This document shows positions 1-6,455 of a DNA stretch of 14,473 nucleotides, piece after piece. Position numbers and translations under genes: made by a program. The notes under the pieces were generated by a model, which searched no databases, was not told where the DNA came from, and saw only the letters and a list, made by a program, of their open reading frames with translations. The stretch comes from CAZKXX01 sp964556705 (lineage in GTDB: Bacteria > Acidobacteriota > Terriglobia > UBA7540), in NCBI GenBank assembly GCA_964556705.1, contig CAZKXX010000096.1, positions 1-14,473 on the forward strand, in the 5' to 3' direction. The stretch's first letter is position 1, and every line of letters begins with the position of its first letter.

Positions 1-58
1 GTAGTAAATGGGCTGGTCTTTCATCCCTGGAATGTAGAAATTTCATAGTCTCGCTCGG

Positions 59-1084
59 TTAAGGCAAAGGAAGCGACACGGGACGCCGCTCGCGCGCCGA
101 CATCTCGGTAGCGAAGCAGACTTCGTGGGTCACCGCCGTGTCGTCGAGCGCCGCGTGCGACTCGCGGTTGTTCAAGATGCAATCCACGAAGTGGTTAACT
201 TCGTCCCGGAACGGATGATGCGTGACGTCGCCGGAGTCGGGAAGAATAGTCGGAATCGAGGCCCAGCCCTTCTGTCCCGGCCAGCGCCGGGTGAAGACCT
301 GATTGTTGCGGATCGTGCCTTCCTCGCCGAGCAGCAGGATATTGAAAAAGTACGGCATCACGCACTCGACTGAAGACGCAACCTTGCCCATCGTGCCGTC
401 CTCGAAACGGACCAGCGTCACGCTGTTCGGCTCGTATTCATACTTGAGCGGGTTGTTGGGGCTGAAGTTCGCCAGCGCCATCACCTCGACGGGTTTTTTC
501 TGCACGAACCAGAGCAGGCCGTCGGCGGCGTGGCAGCCGGCGGTGAGCAGGCTGCTGCCGCCGAACTCCCTTTTGATGTTCCAGGGATACTGGCCGTACC
601 AGGGGCCGATGCCGTGGTAGTAGTCCACCTCACCGTAGTAGAGCGGGCCGATGAGCCGGTCGGCGAGCATCGAGCGGATGGTCTCAAACAGCGGGTTCCA
701 TCGCAGCACGAAGCTTGTGACGGTTTTGACCTTCGCCTTCCGCACGGCGGCCTGGAGCGCGCGGAGGTCCTCGAGGTTTAAAGCCACCGGCTTTTCAAGG
801 ACGATGTGCTTGCCGGCCTTCGCGGCGGCAATCCCCTGCGACGCGTGCAGGTGATGCGGCGTGCAGATGACCACGAGGTGGATGTCCGGATCGGCCAGCA
901 GGTCTTCGAGCCGGCCGTAAGCTTTGGCGCGCGGCACGCCGAACTCGGCGGCCTTGGCCGCGGCGCGAGCTTTGTCGCGGCTCATGATGCCGCGCACTTC
1001 CGTGTGCGGGTTCGCCTCAAAGGCGCGGATGTATTCTCCAGAAACCCAACCCGTTCCGATAACGCCTGCGCCGAACTTCTTCAT
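59..1084 (-). CDS. Gfo/Idh/MocA family oxidoreductase, cytoplasmic
   Basis: This 341-residue protein is a typical NAD(P)-dependent sugar or polyol dehydrogenase of the Gfo/Idh/MocA family. The N-terminal Rossmann fold begins at once with VIGTGWVSG (GTG at residues 10-12). The family EKP motif is E97-K98-P99. The C-terminal substrate domain has the sequence AGCHAAD, with H185 and D188 where family members carry their catalytic His and Asp. There is no signal peptide or Tat motif, so it should act in the cytoplasm, unlike its relative at 3509. The ATG at 1084 is preceded on the minus strand by GAGGGAG about nine bases upstream, a good ribosome binding site. It is transcribed away from the permease at 1315. 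Family membership is clear from the motifs. The substrate cannot be told from sequence alone. Confidence 0.93.
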   Translation of the reverse strand: MKKFGAGVIGTGWVSGEYIRAFEANPHTEVRGIMSRDKARAAAKAAEFGVPRAKAYGRLEDLLADPDIHLVVICTPHHLHASQGIAAAKAGKHIVLEKPVALNLEDLRALQAAVRKAKVKTVTSFVLRWNPLFETIRSMLADRLIGPLYYGEVDYYHGIGPWYGQYPWNIKREFGGSSLLTAGCHAADGLLWFVQKKPVEVMALANFSPNNPLKYEYEPNSVTLVRFEDGTMGKVASSVECVMPYFFNILLLGEEGTIRNNQVFTRRWPGQKGWASIPTILPDSGDVTHHPFRDEVNHFVDCILNNRESHAALDDTAVTHEVCFATEMSARERRPVSLPLP

Positions 1085-1161
1085 CGCAAGATGCTCCCTC
1101 GATGATGAATGTTGCGCCTCGTTCGATGCGAAGCGCTCAGGGGTTTGGCGTGCGAGCGCCT

Positions 1162-1167
1162 ATTGTA
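1162..1167 (-). promoter_or_regulatory. Possible -10 element (TACAAT) for the oxidoreductase
   Basis: The 230-base gap 1085-1314 separates two divergent genes and should contain promoters for both. The only good box I see is TACAAT on the minus strand, about 78 bases before the ATG at 1084. There is no convincing -35 hexamer at the right distance. A small perfect hairpin (GGCAA, loop CCCG, TTGCC) sits at 1218-1231 in the same gap and could be part of an operator or leader. Weak evidence only. Confidence 0.22.
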
Positions 1168-1314
1168 TGCCAAAAACTACGCGCGCTCGGGGAGATAAAA
1201 ATCCCTGTGCTAACATGGGCAACCCGTTGCCGGGCGTCGCAAGTAGTCGTGGCCTCTTCATCCTGAAACGTCCGGCCCAACATAATCTCCGTCTCTGCTC
1301 GCCCTGGCGGTGCG

Positions 1315-2595
1315 ATGAGCGAACTTCCTGGGAGGATGGGAAGCAATTCTGTAATCGCCGGCTCTGCACTGAGGCGCTCGCTCGGCCTGGTGGATGCGGT
1401 CGGCATCGGCTTCGGCGCGATTGTCGGCGCCGGGATTTTCGTCGTCACCGGAATCGCCGCGGGAATGGCCGGGCCCGCATTCCTGCTCGGCCTGCTGATT
1501 GCCGCGCTCGCCGCCGCCGCCAACGCGCTCAGTTCGGCGCAACTGGCCGCGAGTTATCCCTACTCGGGCGGCACTTACGAATACGGCTACCGCGTCCTCA
1601 ATCCCTGGGCCGGATTCGCCGCCGGATGGATGTTCCTGGCGAGCAAGATCGCCGCAGCCGGGACCGTGGCGATCGGACTTGCGGGTTATCTGAAACTGCT
1701 CCTTCCCGGCCTGCCGCCGCGCGCCGTGGCTGTGGGTTCCGTCGTTGTCTTCACCGCGGTCAACTACTTCGGCGTTCAGAAATCCAGCCGGGTCAATCTC
1801 GCGATTGTGGCCGTTTCGCTCGGCGCGCTTTTGACTTTCGTCGCGACCGGGACGAGCGCTTTTCGGCTCGAAAACCTGAAACCTTTCGCGCCCGCGGGCT
1901 GGCACGGAACGATGCAGGCCGCGGCGCTGCTCTTCTTCGCTTATACCGGCTACGCGCGCATCGCGACGCTGGGAGAAGAAGTGCGCGAGCCGCGACGGAC
2001 AATTCCGCGGGCGATCATCGTGACGATTGCCGGCGCGGCGGTGCTCTATTTCGCCGTGGCCCTGGTCGCCGTGGGCGCGGTCGGCTCGGCGCGTCTGGCT
2101 GAGACGGCGGCGCCGCTCGCCGTGGCCGCCCAAAACTTCTCGCTTTCCTGGGTTGCTACTGTCGTCGCCGCCGGCGGGCTCGCGGCGATGCTCGGAGTGA
2201 TGCTCTCGCAGCTCCTGGGGCTGAGCCGCATGGCGTTTGCGATGTCGCGACGGCGCGACCTGCCCGCCTTCTTTGAGGCCGTCCACGCGCGTTACGGCGT
2301 CCCGCATCGCGCGGCGCTCTCGATCGGCGGCGTCACGGCGGCAGTCGCGGCGACCGGCGCGCTCGCCGCCGTGGCCTCCGCCGCCGCCTTCACCATCCTC
2401 ATCTATTACGGCATCGCGAATGTCGCGGCACTCCGCATGCCGCGCGAAGGGCGGCTGTTCCCGAACTGGATTCCCGCCTTCGGACTCGTCGCCTGCACGC
2501 TTCTCTCGATTTCACTTTCGGCTCGAACCCTCCTGACCGGCTGCCTGGTTCTCGCCGTCGGTGTCGTGGCGCGAGCGGCCTTGAAGCGAAAATAG
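1315..2595 (+). CDS. APC-family amino acid permease
   Basis: This 426-residue integral membrane protein has the hallmark of the amino acid-polyamine-organocation (APC) superfamily in its first membrane helix, GIGFGAIVGAGIFVVTG (about residues 30-46). That glycine-rich unwound stretch binds the substrate's amino and carboxyl groups in known members. About 12 hydrophobic segments follow, including roughly 52-75, 97-125, 128-150, 160-178, 232-255, 267-300, 335-365, 385-402 and 405-422. The sequence EEVREPRRTIPRAI (about 221-234) is the conserved loop found in this family. Length fits the short bacterial branch (YfnA/PotE-like). The ATG at 1315 has only a weak upstream GGCGGTG. A second ATG at 1336 is directly abutted by GGGAGG, too close to serve as its site. 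The likely substrate is an amino acid or amine, but I cannot name it. Confidence 0.9.
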   Translation: MSELPGRMGSNSVIAGSALRRSLGLVDAVGIGFGAIVGAGIFVVTGIAAGMAGPAFLLGLLIAALAAAANALSSAQLAASYPYSGGTYEYGYRVLNPWAGFAAGWMFLASKIAAAGTVAIGLAGYLKLLLPGLPPRAVAVGSVVVFTAVNYFGVQKSSRVNLAIVAVSLGALLTFVATGTSAFRLENLKPFAPAGWHGTMQAAALLFFAYTGYARIATLGEEVREPRRTIPRAIIVTIAGAAVLYFAVALVAVGAVGSARLAETAAPLAVAAQNFSLSWVATVVAAGGLAAMLGVMLSQLLGLSRMAFAMSRRRDLPAFFEAVHARYGVPHRAALSIGGVTAAVAATGALAAVASAAAFTILIYYGIANVAALRMPREGRLFPNWIPAFGLVACTLLSISLSARTLLTGCLVLAVGVVARAALKRK

Positions 2596-2607
2596 CCGGC
2601 CAGAAAT

Positions 2608-2628
2608 CCGCGGGCGCGTTCGCGGTTT
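2608..2628 (+). terminator. Weak hairpin after the permease gene
   Basis: Thirteen bases after the permease stop, CCGCG (2608-2612) can pair with CGCGG (2621-2625), followed by TTTCGTTT. The stem is short and the T-run is broken, so it is at best a weak intrinsic terminator. Confidence 0.25.
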
Positions 2629-2741
2629 CGTTTCAACGGCACCCGGAGAATTCGCAACCGCGCATTCGTCTAGCTTTGCGGCGTCAAATCCCCTTCTCGG
2701 CGTCGCGCGCCCTGTGGTATCGTGAGCGCACTCCAAAAAGC

Positions 2742-2755
2742 CGGGCGCGAGCCCG
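2742..2755 (+). other. Stem with GCGA tetraloop in the leader of the DUF1080 gene
   Basis: CGGGC (2742-2746) pairs perfectly with GCCCG (2751-2755) across a GCGA loop, a stable GNRA-type tetraloop. It lies 18 bases before the ATG at 2774, just ahead of the ribosome binding site, so it could affect mRNA stability or translation of the first gene of the cluster. A role is inferred only. Confidence 0.35.
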
Positions 2756-2773
2756 CGACCAGGGGCGAGGCCA

Positions 2774-3418
2774 ATGATGACTGTGAGGACGACTCTTTCA
2801 AAGGCGTTGGGAATCGTTTCTGTTCTTTTCATCTCCTTCTCTCTTGCCGGCGTTGGTTTTTCCGGCGACGAGTGGACTTCACTTTTCAATGGCAAGGATT
2901 TGACGGGCTGGAGGCTGCACGGGGGCGAGAAGTGGGTGGTTGAAGACGGTGCAATCCTTTCCGAAAGCACGACGAAGAAATACGCCTACCTTGCGACGGA
3001 AAAGACTTACCGCGATTTCGTGCTGAAGCTGCGCTTCAAAGCCGAGGCGCCCGGCAACAGCGGAGTCTTTTTCCGCTCCACGCTCGACGGCACCGATATT
3101 CGCGGCATTCAGTTTGAAGTGGACCCCTCGCCGCGCAACCTGACCGGCGGGCTCTACGAGAGCGGCGGGCGGATGTGGCTCATCAAACCGACCGAAGAGG
3201 GGCAGCGCGCCTACAAGCCGGGCGAGTGGAACGAAATCGAATTGCACGCGCACGGGAAACGCATCCGCACCGTCGTGAACGGCGTGACGGTGGCCGATTA
3301 CACCGATCCCGAGCCGCGCTTCCACGAAGGAGTCATTGCGCTGCAGATCCACGAAGGCGACGACGTGAAGATCCGTTGGAAAGACATCCAGATCAGGGAA
3401 TTTAAAATTGACAACTGA
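2774..3418 (+). CDS. DUF1080 protein, 3-keto-disaccharide hydrolase family, secreted
   Basis: This 214-residue protein is a single DUF1080 domain, a jelly-roll fold related to concanavalin-type lectins, called the 3-keto-disaccharide hydrolase domain in current family naming. Diagnostic stretches are the start, WTSLFNGKDLTGWRLHGG (about residues 35-52), NSGVFFRS in the middle, and the end GVIALQIHEGDDVKIRWKDI. Residues 1-30 form a Sec-type signal: a basic start (MMTVRTTLSK), a hydrophobic core and a small-residue end, so the protein is probably periplasmic. The start is ATGATG at 2774/2777, with GAGG a few bases upstream; either ATG is possible. It is the first gene of a plus-strand cluster with the Tat-signal oxidoreductase and isomerase. 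Members of this family are known to hydrolyse glycosides after C3 oxidation of the sugar. That this one does so is inferred from family and neighbours. Confidence 0.88.
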   Translation: MMTVRTTLSKALGIVSVLFISFSLAGVGFSGDEWTSLFNGKDLTGWRLHGGEKWVVEDGAILSESTTKKYAYLATEKTYRDFVLKLRFKAEAPGNSGVFFRSTLDGTDIRGIQFEVDPSPRNLTGGLYESGGRMWLIKPTEEGQRAYKPGEWNEIELHAHGKRIRTVVNGVTVADYTDPEPRFHEGVIALQIHEGDDVKIRWKDIQIREFKIDN

Positions 3419-3508
3419 TGATTGAAAGCAACGGCGGCCCCGCTGCGTGTGTGAGGCCAAACGTCCAGGGTCAATCATCCATCTTCAATTCGTCCGGGAG
3501 AATCCACC

Positions 3509-4786
3509 ATGACTGACGAATCCAAGACCAAACTCGGCCGGCGCGAGTTTCTCGGCACGGCGGCGACGGCCGCGGGGCTGATGATCCTGAAGCCCGAACT
3601 CCTGCGCGGCACGGCGGCGAACTCGGCCGTGCGCCTGGGACTGCTCGGCTGCGGAGGGCGCGGCACGGCCGTGGCCACCGGTTACGTGGACAACACCTCG
3701 GCGCGCATCGTCGCGCTGGGCGACATGTTCCAGGACGCGCTCGACCGCGCGCGCGCCCACTTCGACAAGCACCAGGGCGCGAAGGGCTACGCGGCCCTCG
3801 CTTCTTCGCAGGTCTTCCGCGGGGCCAAGGCCGCCGAGCAGATTGCGGCGTCGAAGGAAGTGGACGCCGTGATGGTGATGACGCCGGCTTACTTCCATCC
3901 CGAACACGCCGAAATCGCCGCGAGCGCCGGCAAGCACATCTATCTCGAAAAACCCGTCGGCGTGGACGTGGTGGGCGCGAAGCGCGTGATGCGTCTGGGC
4001 GAGAAGATCCAGGGAAAGCTCAGCCTCGCGGTGGGATTTCAAATCCGCAAGGCGCCGCCCTACGTCGAGATGGTCCGCCGCCTGCACGCCGGCGCGATCG
4101 GAAAAATCGGCACCGGCCTCGCCTATTACTACTGTCCGGCGCTGAAGCGCCCGGATGTGGCGACCAAGTCCGAGAGCGAAAAGAGGCTGCGCAACTGGAT
4201 CTGGGACCGCGCGCTTTCCGGCGACATCATCGTCGAGCAGAACGTCCACGTGATTGACATCTGCAACTGGATTCTTCAGGCGCATCCCGTGAAGGCCGTG
4301 GGCGCGGGCAGCCGCAAGCACCGCACCGATTCGGGAGACAACTACGACAACTTCAACGTCGTCTTCACTTATCTGAACGACGTGCACGTCAGTTTCGGCT
4401 CGACGCAGTTCGACGCGCACCCGTTCGATGCCGGCGTCTATTTCTTCGGGACGCGCGGCGCTTCCGAAGCACATTACGACCACCGCATGAACATCAAGGG
4501 TGAGGAGCCCTGGGACGCGGGACTGGGGCCCGCGCCTGGCGCCGATTTCTCCGCCGCCGGAACGTTTCGCGGCTCGCTCGACCAGGCCGATCCCGAAAAG
4601 CAGAAGTCGTTCATCGATTCCATCACGAGCGGGAAATTCCTGAACGAAGCCCGCCAAGGCGCCGAGTCGGCGCTCTCGGCGATGCTCGGGCGCAACGCCG
4701 CCTACACGGGCCGCGCGCTCACCTGGGACGAGTTGCTGAAGTCGGACGAACGCTACGATGCCAAGCTGGACCTGAGCAAGCTGTAG
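3509..4786 (+). CDS. Tat-exported Gfo/Idh/MocA family oxidoreductase
   Basis: This 425-residue protein begins with a twin-arginine signal, GRREFLG at residues 10-16, followed by a short hydrophobic stretch. The mature domain opens with the Rossmann motif LGLLGCGGRG (about 43-52). It carries the family EKP motif at E147-K148-P149 and the sequence IVEQNVHVIDICNW, with H247 and D250 at the usual catalytic positions. This EQNVHxxDxxNW form is typical of the Tat-signal branch common in Planctomycetota, Verrucomicrobiota, Bacteroidota and Acidobacteriota. Tat export suggests that it folds with its NAD(P) bound before crossing the membrane, as is known for glucose-fructose oxidoreductase of Zymomonas. 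The ATG at 3509 has a GGGAGA site about ten bases upstream. It lies 90 bases after the DUF1080 gene and 36 bases before the isomerase, consistent with one transcript. Its substrate is unknown. A plausible job is oxidising a sugar ring position to a ketone. Confidence 0.93.
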   Translation: MTDESKTKLGRREFLGTAATAAGLMILKPELLRGTAANSAVRLGLLGCGGRGTAVATGYVDNTSARIVALGDMFQDALDRARAHFDKHQGAKGYAALASSQVFRGAKAAEQIAASKEVDAVMVMTPAYFHPEHAEIAASAGKHIYLEKPVGVDVVGAKRVMRLGEKIQGKLSLAVGFQIRKAPPYVEMVRRLHAGAIGKIGTGLAYYYCPALKRPDVATKSESEKRLRNWIWDRALSGDIIVEQNVHVIDICNWILQAHPVKAVGAGSRKHRTDSGDNYDNFNVVFTYLNDVHVSFGSTQFDAHPFDAGVYFFGTRGASEAHYDHRMNIKGEEPWDAGLGPAPGADFSAAGTFRGSLDQADPEKQKSFIDSITSGKFLNEARQGAESALSAMLGRNAAYTGRALTWDELLKSDERYDAKLDLSKL

Positions 4787-4822
4787 CGGCGAGACGGCCA
4801 CAGGTTCGTCGAGGAGGAGACC

Positions 4823-5749
4823 ATGAAGAACCGTTCTTCCCGTCGTCAGTTTCTCCAGAATTCGTTCGTTGCGGCAGCGGCGAGCGCGCTGCCCGCCTGC
4901 GCGTCACCCGGCCCGGGCAACGCCGTCCGGCCGCTCCCCGATTCGCACGGCCCGCAGACCAAAGTGAAGAAAGCCGTCCTGCTCGGCATGTTTCCGAAGC
5001 AGATGAAATACGCCGAGCGCTTCCAGCTTGCCAAGAAGCTGGGGTTCGAGGGCGTCGAGGCCTACACGACTCCCGACGAGCGCGAGGCGGAGGAAATCAA
5101 ACAGGCCGCCGACGCCGCCGACGTGCGCATCCACTCCGTGATGAACATGGGGCATTGGGAGTGGCCGCTCTCGAGCGCCGACGCGGACGCCGTCGAGAAA
5201 AGCATGGAGCGCATGCGAATCTCGCTGCGCAACGCCAAGCTCTGGGGCGCGGACGCCGTGCTGCTCGTGCCCGCGGTCGTCAACGCCGAGACGAGCTACA
5301 AAGACGCCTGGACGCGCTCGCAGGCGCGCATCCGCGAACTGATCCCGATGGCCGAAGATCTGAAGGTCGTCATCGCCGTTGAGGAAGTGTGGAACAAGTT
5401 TCTTCTCAGCCCGCTCGAGTTCGTCCAGTACATTGACGAGTTCAAGAGCCCGTGGGTCAAAGCCTACGTGGACGTCGGCAACATGGTGCTCTACGGCTAC
5501 CCGCACGACTGGATCCGCACCGCCGGCAAGCGCACCGTGAAAGTCCATTTGAAGGACTTCAAGCGCGAGGAGAATTGCTACCACTGGGTGAACCTGGGAG
5601 AAGGCGATATCGACTGGACGAAAATCCGCAAGGCGCTGGTGGAAGTGGACTACTCCGGATTTGCGACCGTCGAACTGGAAAGCGGCGACGAAGCCTATCT
5701 CGCCGACGTCAGCCGCCGCGTGGACCGACTGGTGCTGGGGAAGGCGTAG
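4823..5749 (+). CDS. Tat-exported sugar phosphate isomerase/epimerase-like TIM barrel
   Basis: This 308-residue protein belongs to the xylose isomerase-like TIM-barrel family (AP endonuclease 2 fold). It starts with a twin-arginine signal, SRRQFLQ at residues 6-12, then an alanine-rich hydrophobic run ending in LPAC. That is close to a lipobox, so it may be a Tat-exported lipoprotein. The usual divalent-metal ligands are visible in order: E187/E188 in AVEEVW, D217 in YVDVGN, H242 in VHLKD, and E284/E286 in VELES. All ligands appear intact, so the enzyme should be active. The ATG at 4823 has a strong AGGAGGAG site. It is the last gene of the plus-strand cluster, 36 bases after the oxidoreductase. 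Family members isomerise or epimerise sugars and keto-sugars. Some related proteins act as C2 epimerases or lyases on 3-keto-sugars, which would fit the neighbours, but the reaction here is inferred. Confidence 0.9.
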   Translation: MKNRSSRRQFLQNSFVAAAASALPACASPGPGNAVRPLPDSHGPQTKVKKAVLLGMFPKQMKYAERFQLAKKLGFEGVEAYTTPDEREAEEIKQAADAADVRIHSVMNMGHWEWPLSSADADAVEKSMERMRISLRNAKLWGADAVLLVPAVVNAETSYKDAWTRSQARIRELIPMAEDLKVVIAVEEVWNKFLLSPLEFVQYIDEFKSPWVKAYVDVGNMVLYGYPHDWIRTAGKRTVKVHLKDFKREENCYHWVNLGEGDIDWTKIRKALVEVDYSGFATVELESGDEAYLADVSRRVDRLVLGKA

Positions 5750-5776
5750 CGGCGGTCGTCTGTCATCCGTCGCCGC
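5749..5776. terminator. Candidate hairpin between convergent genes
   Basis: GCGGCG (5749-5754) can pair with CGCCGC (5771-5776) across a 16-base loop, exactly where the plus-strand isomerase gene and the minus-strand unit end facing each other. There is no T-run on either side, so any terminator activity is uncertain. Confidence 0.25.
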
Positions 5777-6187
5777 CCAGACGCGCGGGGCCCGATTCCT
5801 GGAACGCGCGGTCCAGAAGTTCCGCGACACCAAGTTCGGCCGCCCAGCGTCGTAAATACTGTCCGTCCAAGCTGTCCGCCCTGGCTTTCAGCACGTTGGC
5901 AATGTCCAGCCACTGGCTCTGCAAGACTCTTCCGCTCAACTCGTACCACAGCAGTCTGGAGAGGACCAGGTCCTCGGGGGTCTGGATCAAGGCTTGGATT
6001 CCCGACGGAGTATCCACGACCTTGAATTGCCGCCGGGCAAAGGACTCACGGTCGAAGGGACGATCCTTCAGGAGAAGGAGGTCTATTTTGAGCGAGGTCG
6101 CAAAGTCGCAAAGTGGATGACGCGACCCAAGACTTCGAAAGGTCTCGGCAATTCATCGAAGGGTGGGAGGGTCGGGCTCGGGTCCAT
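5763..6187 (-). pseudogene. Decayed nucleotidyltransferase-like gene, N-terminus lost and frameshifted
   Basis: The C-terminal part reads as a family of bacterial nucleotidyltransferase-like proteins: SLKIDLLLLKDRPFDR, then QTPEDLVLSRLLWYEL and YLRRWAAELGVAELLDRA. Reading upstream, that frame has no good start and meets a stop near 6155. A second frame starts with ATG at 6187 (MDPSPTLPPFDELPRPF...GRVIHFAT) and stops at 6083-6085. The two frames join perfectly as VIHFAT-SLKIDLL if one copy of the 8-base tandem repeat at 6097-6114 is removed. So a recent 8-bp duplication broke the gene. Even repaired it would be only about 140 residues, and the N-terminal GGS...DxD catalytic region expected of this family is absent, so an earlier deletion is likely. 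An ATG at 6017 could still give an 84-residue C-terminal fragment, but a functional product is doubtful. The family assignment is from memory of its motifs. Confidence 0.72.
6097..6114. repeat. 8-bp tandem duplication that frameshifts the nucleotidyltransferase remnant
   Basis: TCGCAAAG at 6098-6105 is repeated exactly at 6106-6113, and the period extends one base on each side. Eight is not a multiple of three, so the duplication changes frame. Deleting one unit restores a continuous family-like reading on the minus strand. It looks like replication slippage. Confidence 0.9.
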
Positions 6188-6416
6188 ACACTTTCGCCGC
6201 CAGTTCGGGGCCGAGCAGGAGGGTCGCCAGCCGGCGCCGGAGTTCGCTCTCGCTCGCGTTCGGAAACCTCTCGCGCAAACCCGCCAGCGCCAGCCGGCGG
6301 CTGGTCATCATCAGATCCTCGATGAGCTTGAACCGCTGCTCCTCCGACATGGAGCGAATGATCTGAAGGTAAACTCGCTCGACTTCCGGCGGCGTGTCAG
6401 TGAGCTTCGCGGCCAT
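6153..6416 (-). CDS. Small helical protein, partner of nucleotidyltransferase-like genes
   Basis: This 87-residue protein is predicted almost wholly helical and charged. It contains DTPPEVERVYLQIIRSMSEE near the start, an ALAGLRERFPNASESELRRRL segment in the middle, and LLLGPELAAKVYG near the end. Similar small proteins of unknown function lie directly upstream of nucleotidyltransferase-like genes in Acidobacteriota and other soil bacteria (recalled, not searched). Here the downstream frame starts at 6187, overlapping this gene's last 35 bases, which suggests translational coupling in the intact ancestor. The ATG at 6416 has only a weak GAAG upstream. The gene itself has no visible damage, although its partner is broken. 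It may be the antitoxin-like or accessory member of a two-gene unit, which is inference from layout. Confidence 0.7.
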   Translation of the reverse strand: MAAKLTDTPPEVERVYLQIIRSMSEEQRFKLIEDLMMTSRRLALAGLRERFPNASESELRRRLATLLLGPELAAKVYGPEPDPPTLR

Positions 6417-6455
6417 CTTCGGTCAATTTAACACATCGCGCAGGGGCGTGCGAGG

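Noticed and set aside
1258..2307. Minus-strand open frame of 349 codons opposite the permease
   Set aside because: The plus strand encodes a clear membrane transporter; the antisense frame is hydrophilic and Arg/Gly-rich without family features.
3485..4801. Long open frame on the minus strand opposite the Tat-signal oxidoreductase gene
   Set aside because: It is antisense to a well-supported gene, has a His/Arg/Val-rich composition typical of the complement of GC-biased codons, and shows no family motif.
4904..5833. Minus-strand open frame opposite the isomerase
   Set aside because: It is the complement of a gene with intact metal ligands and a Tat signal; no independent support.
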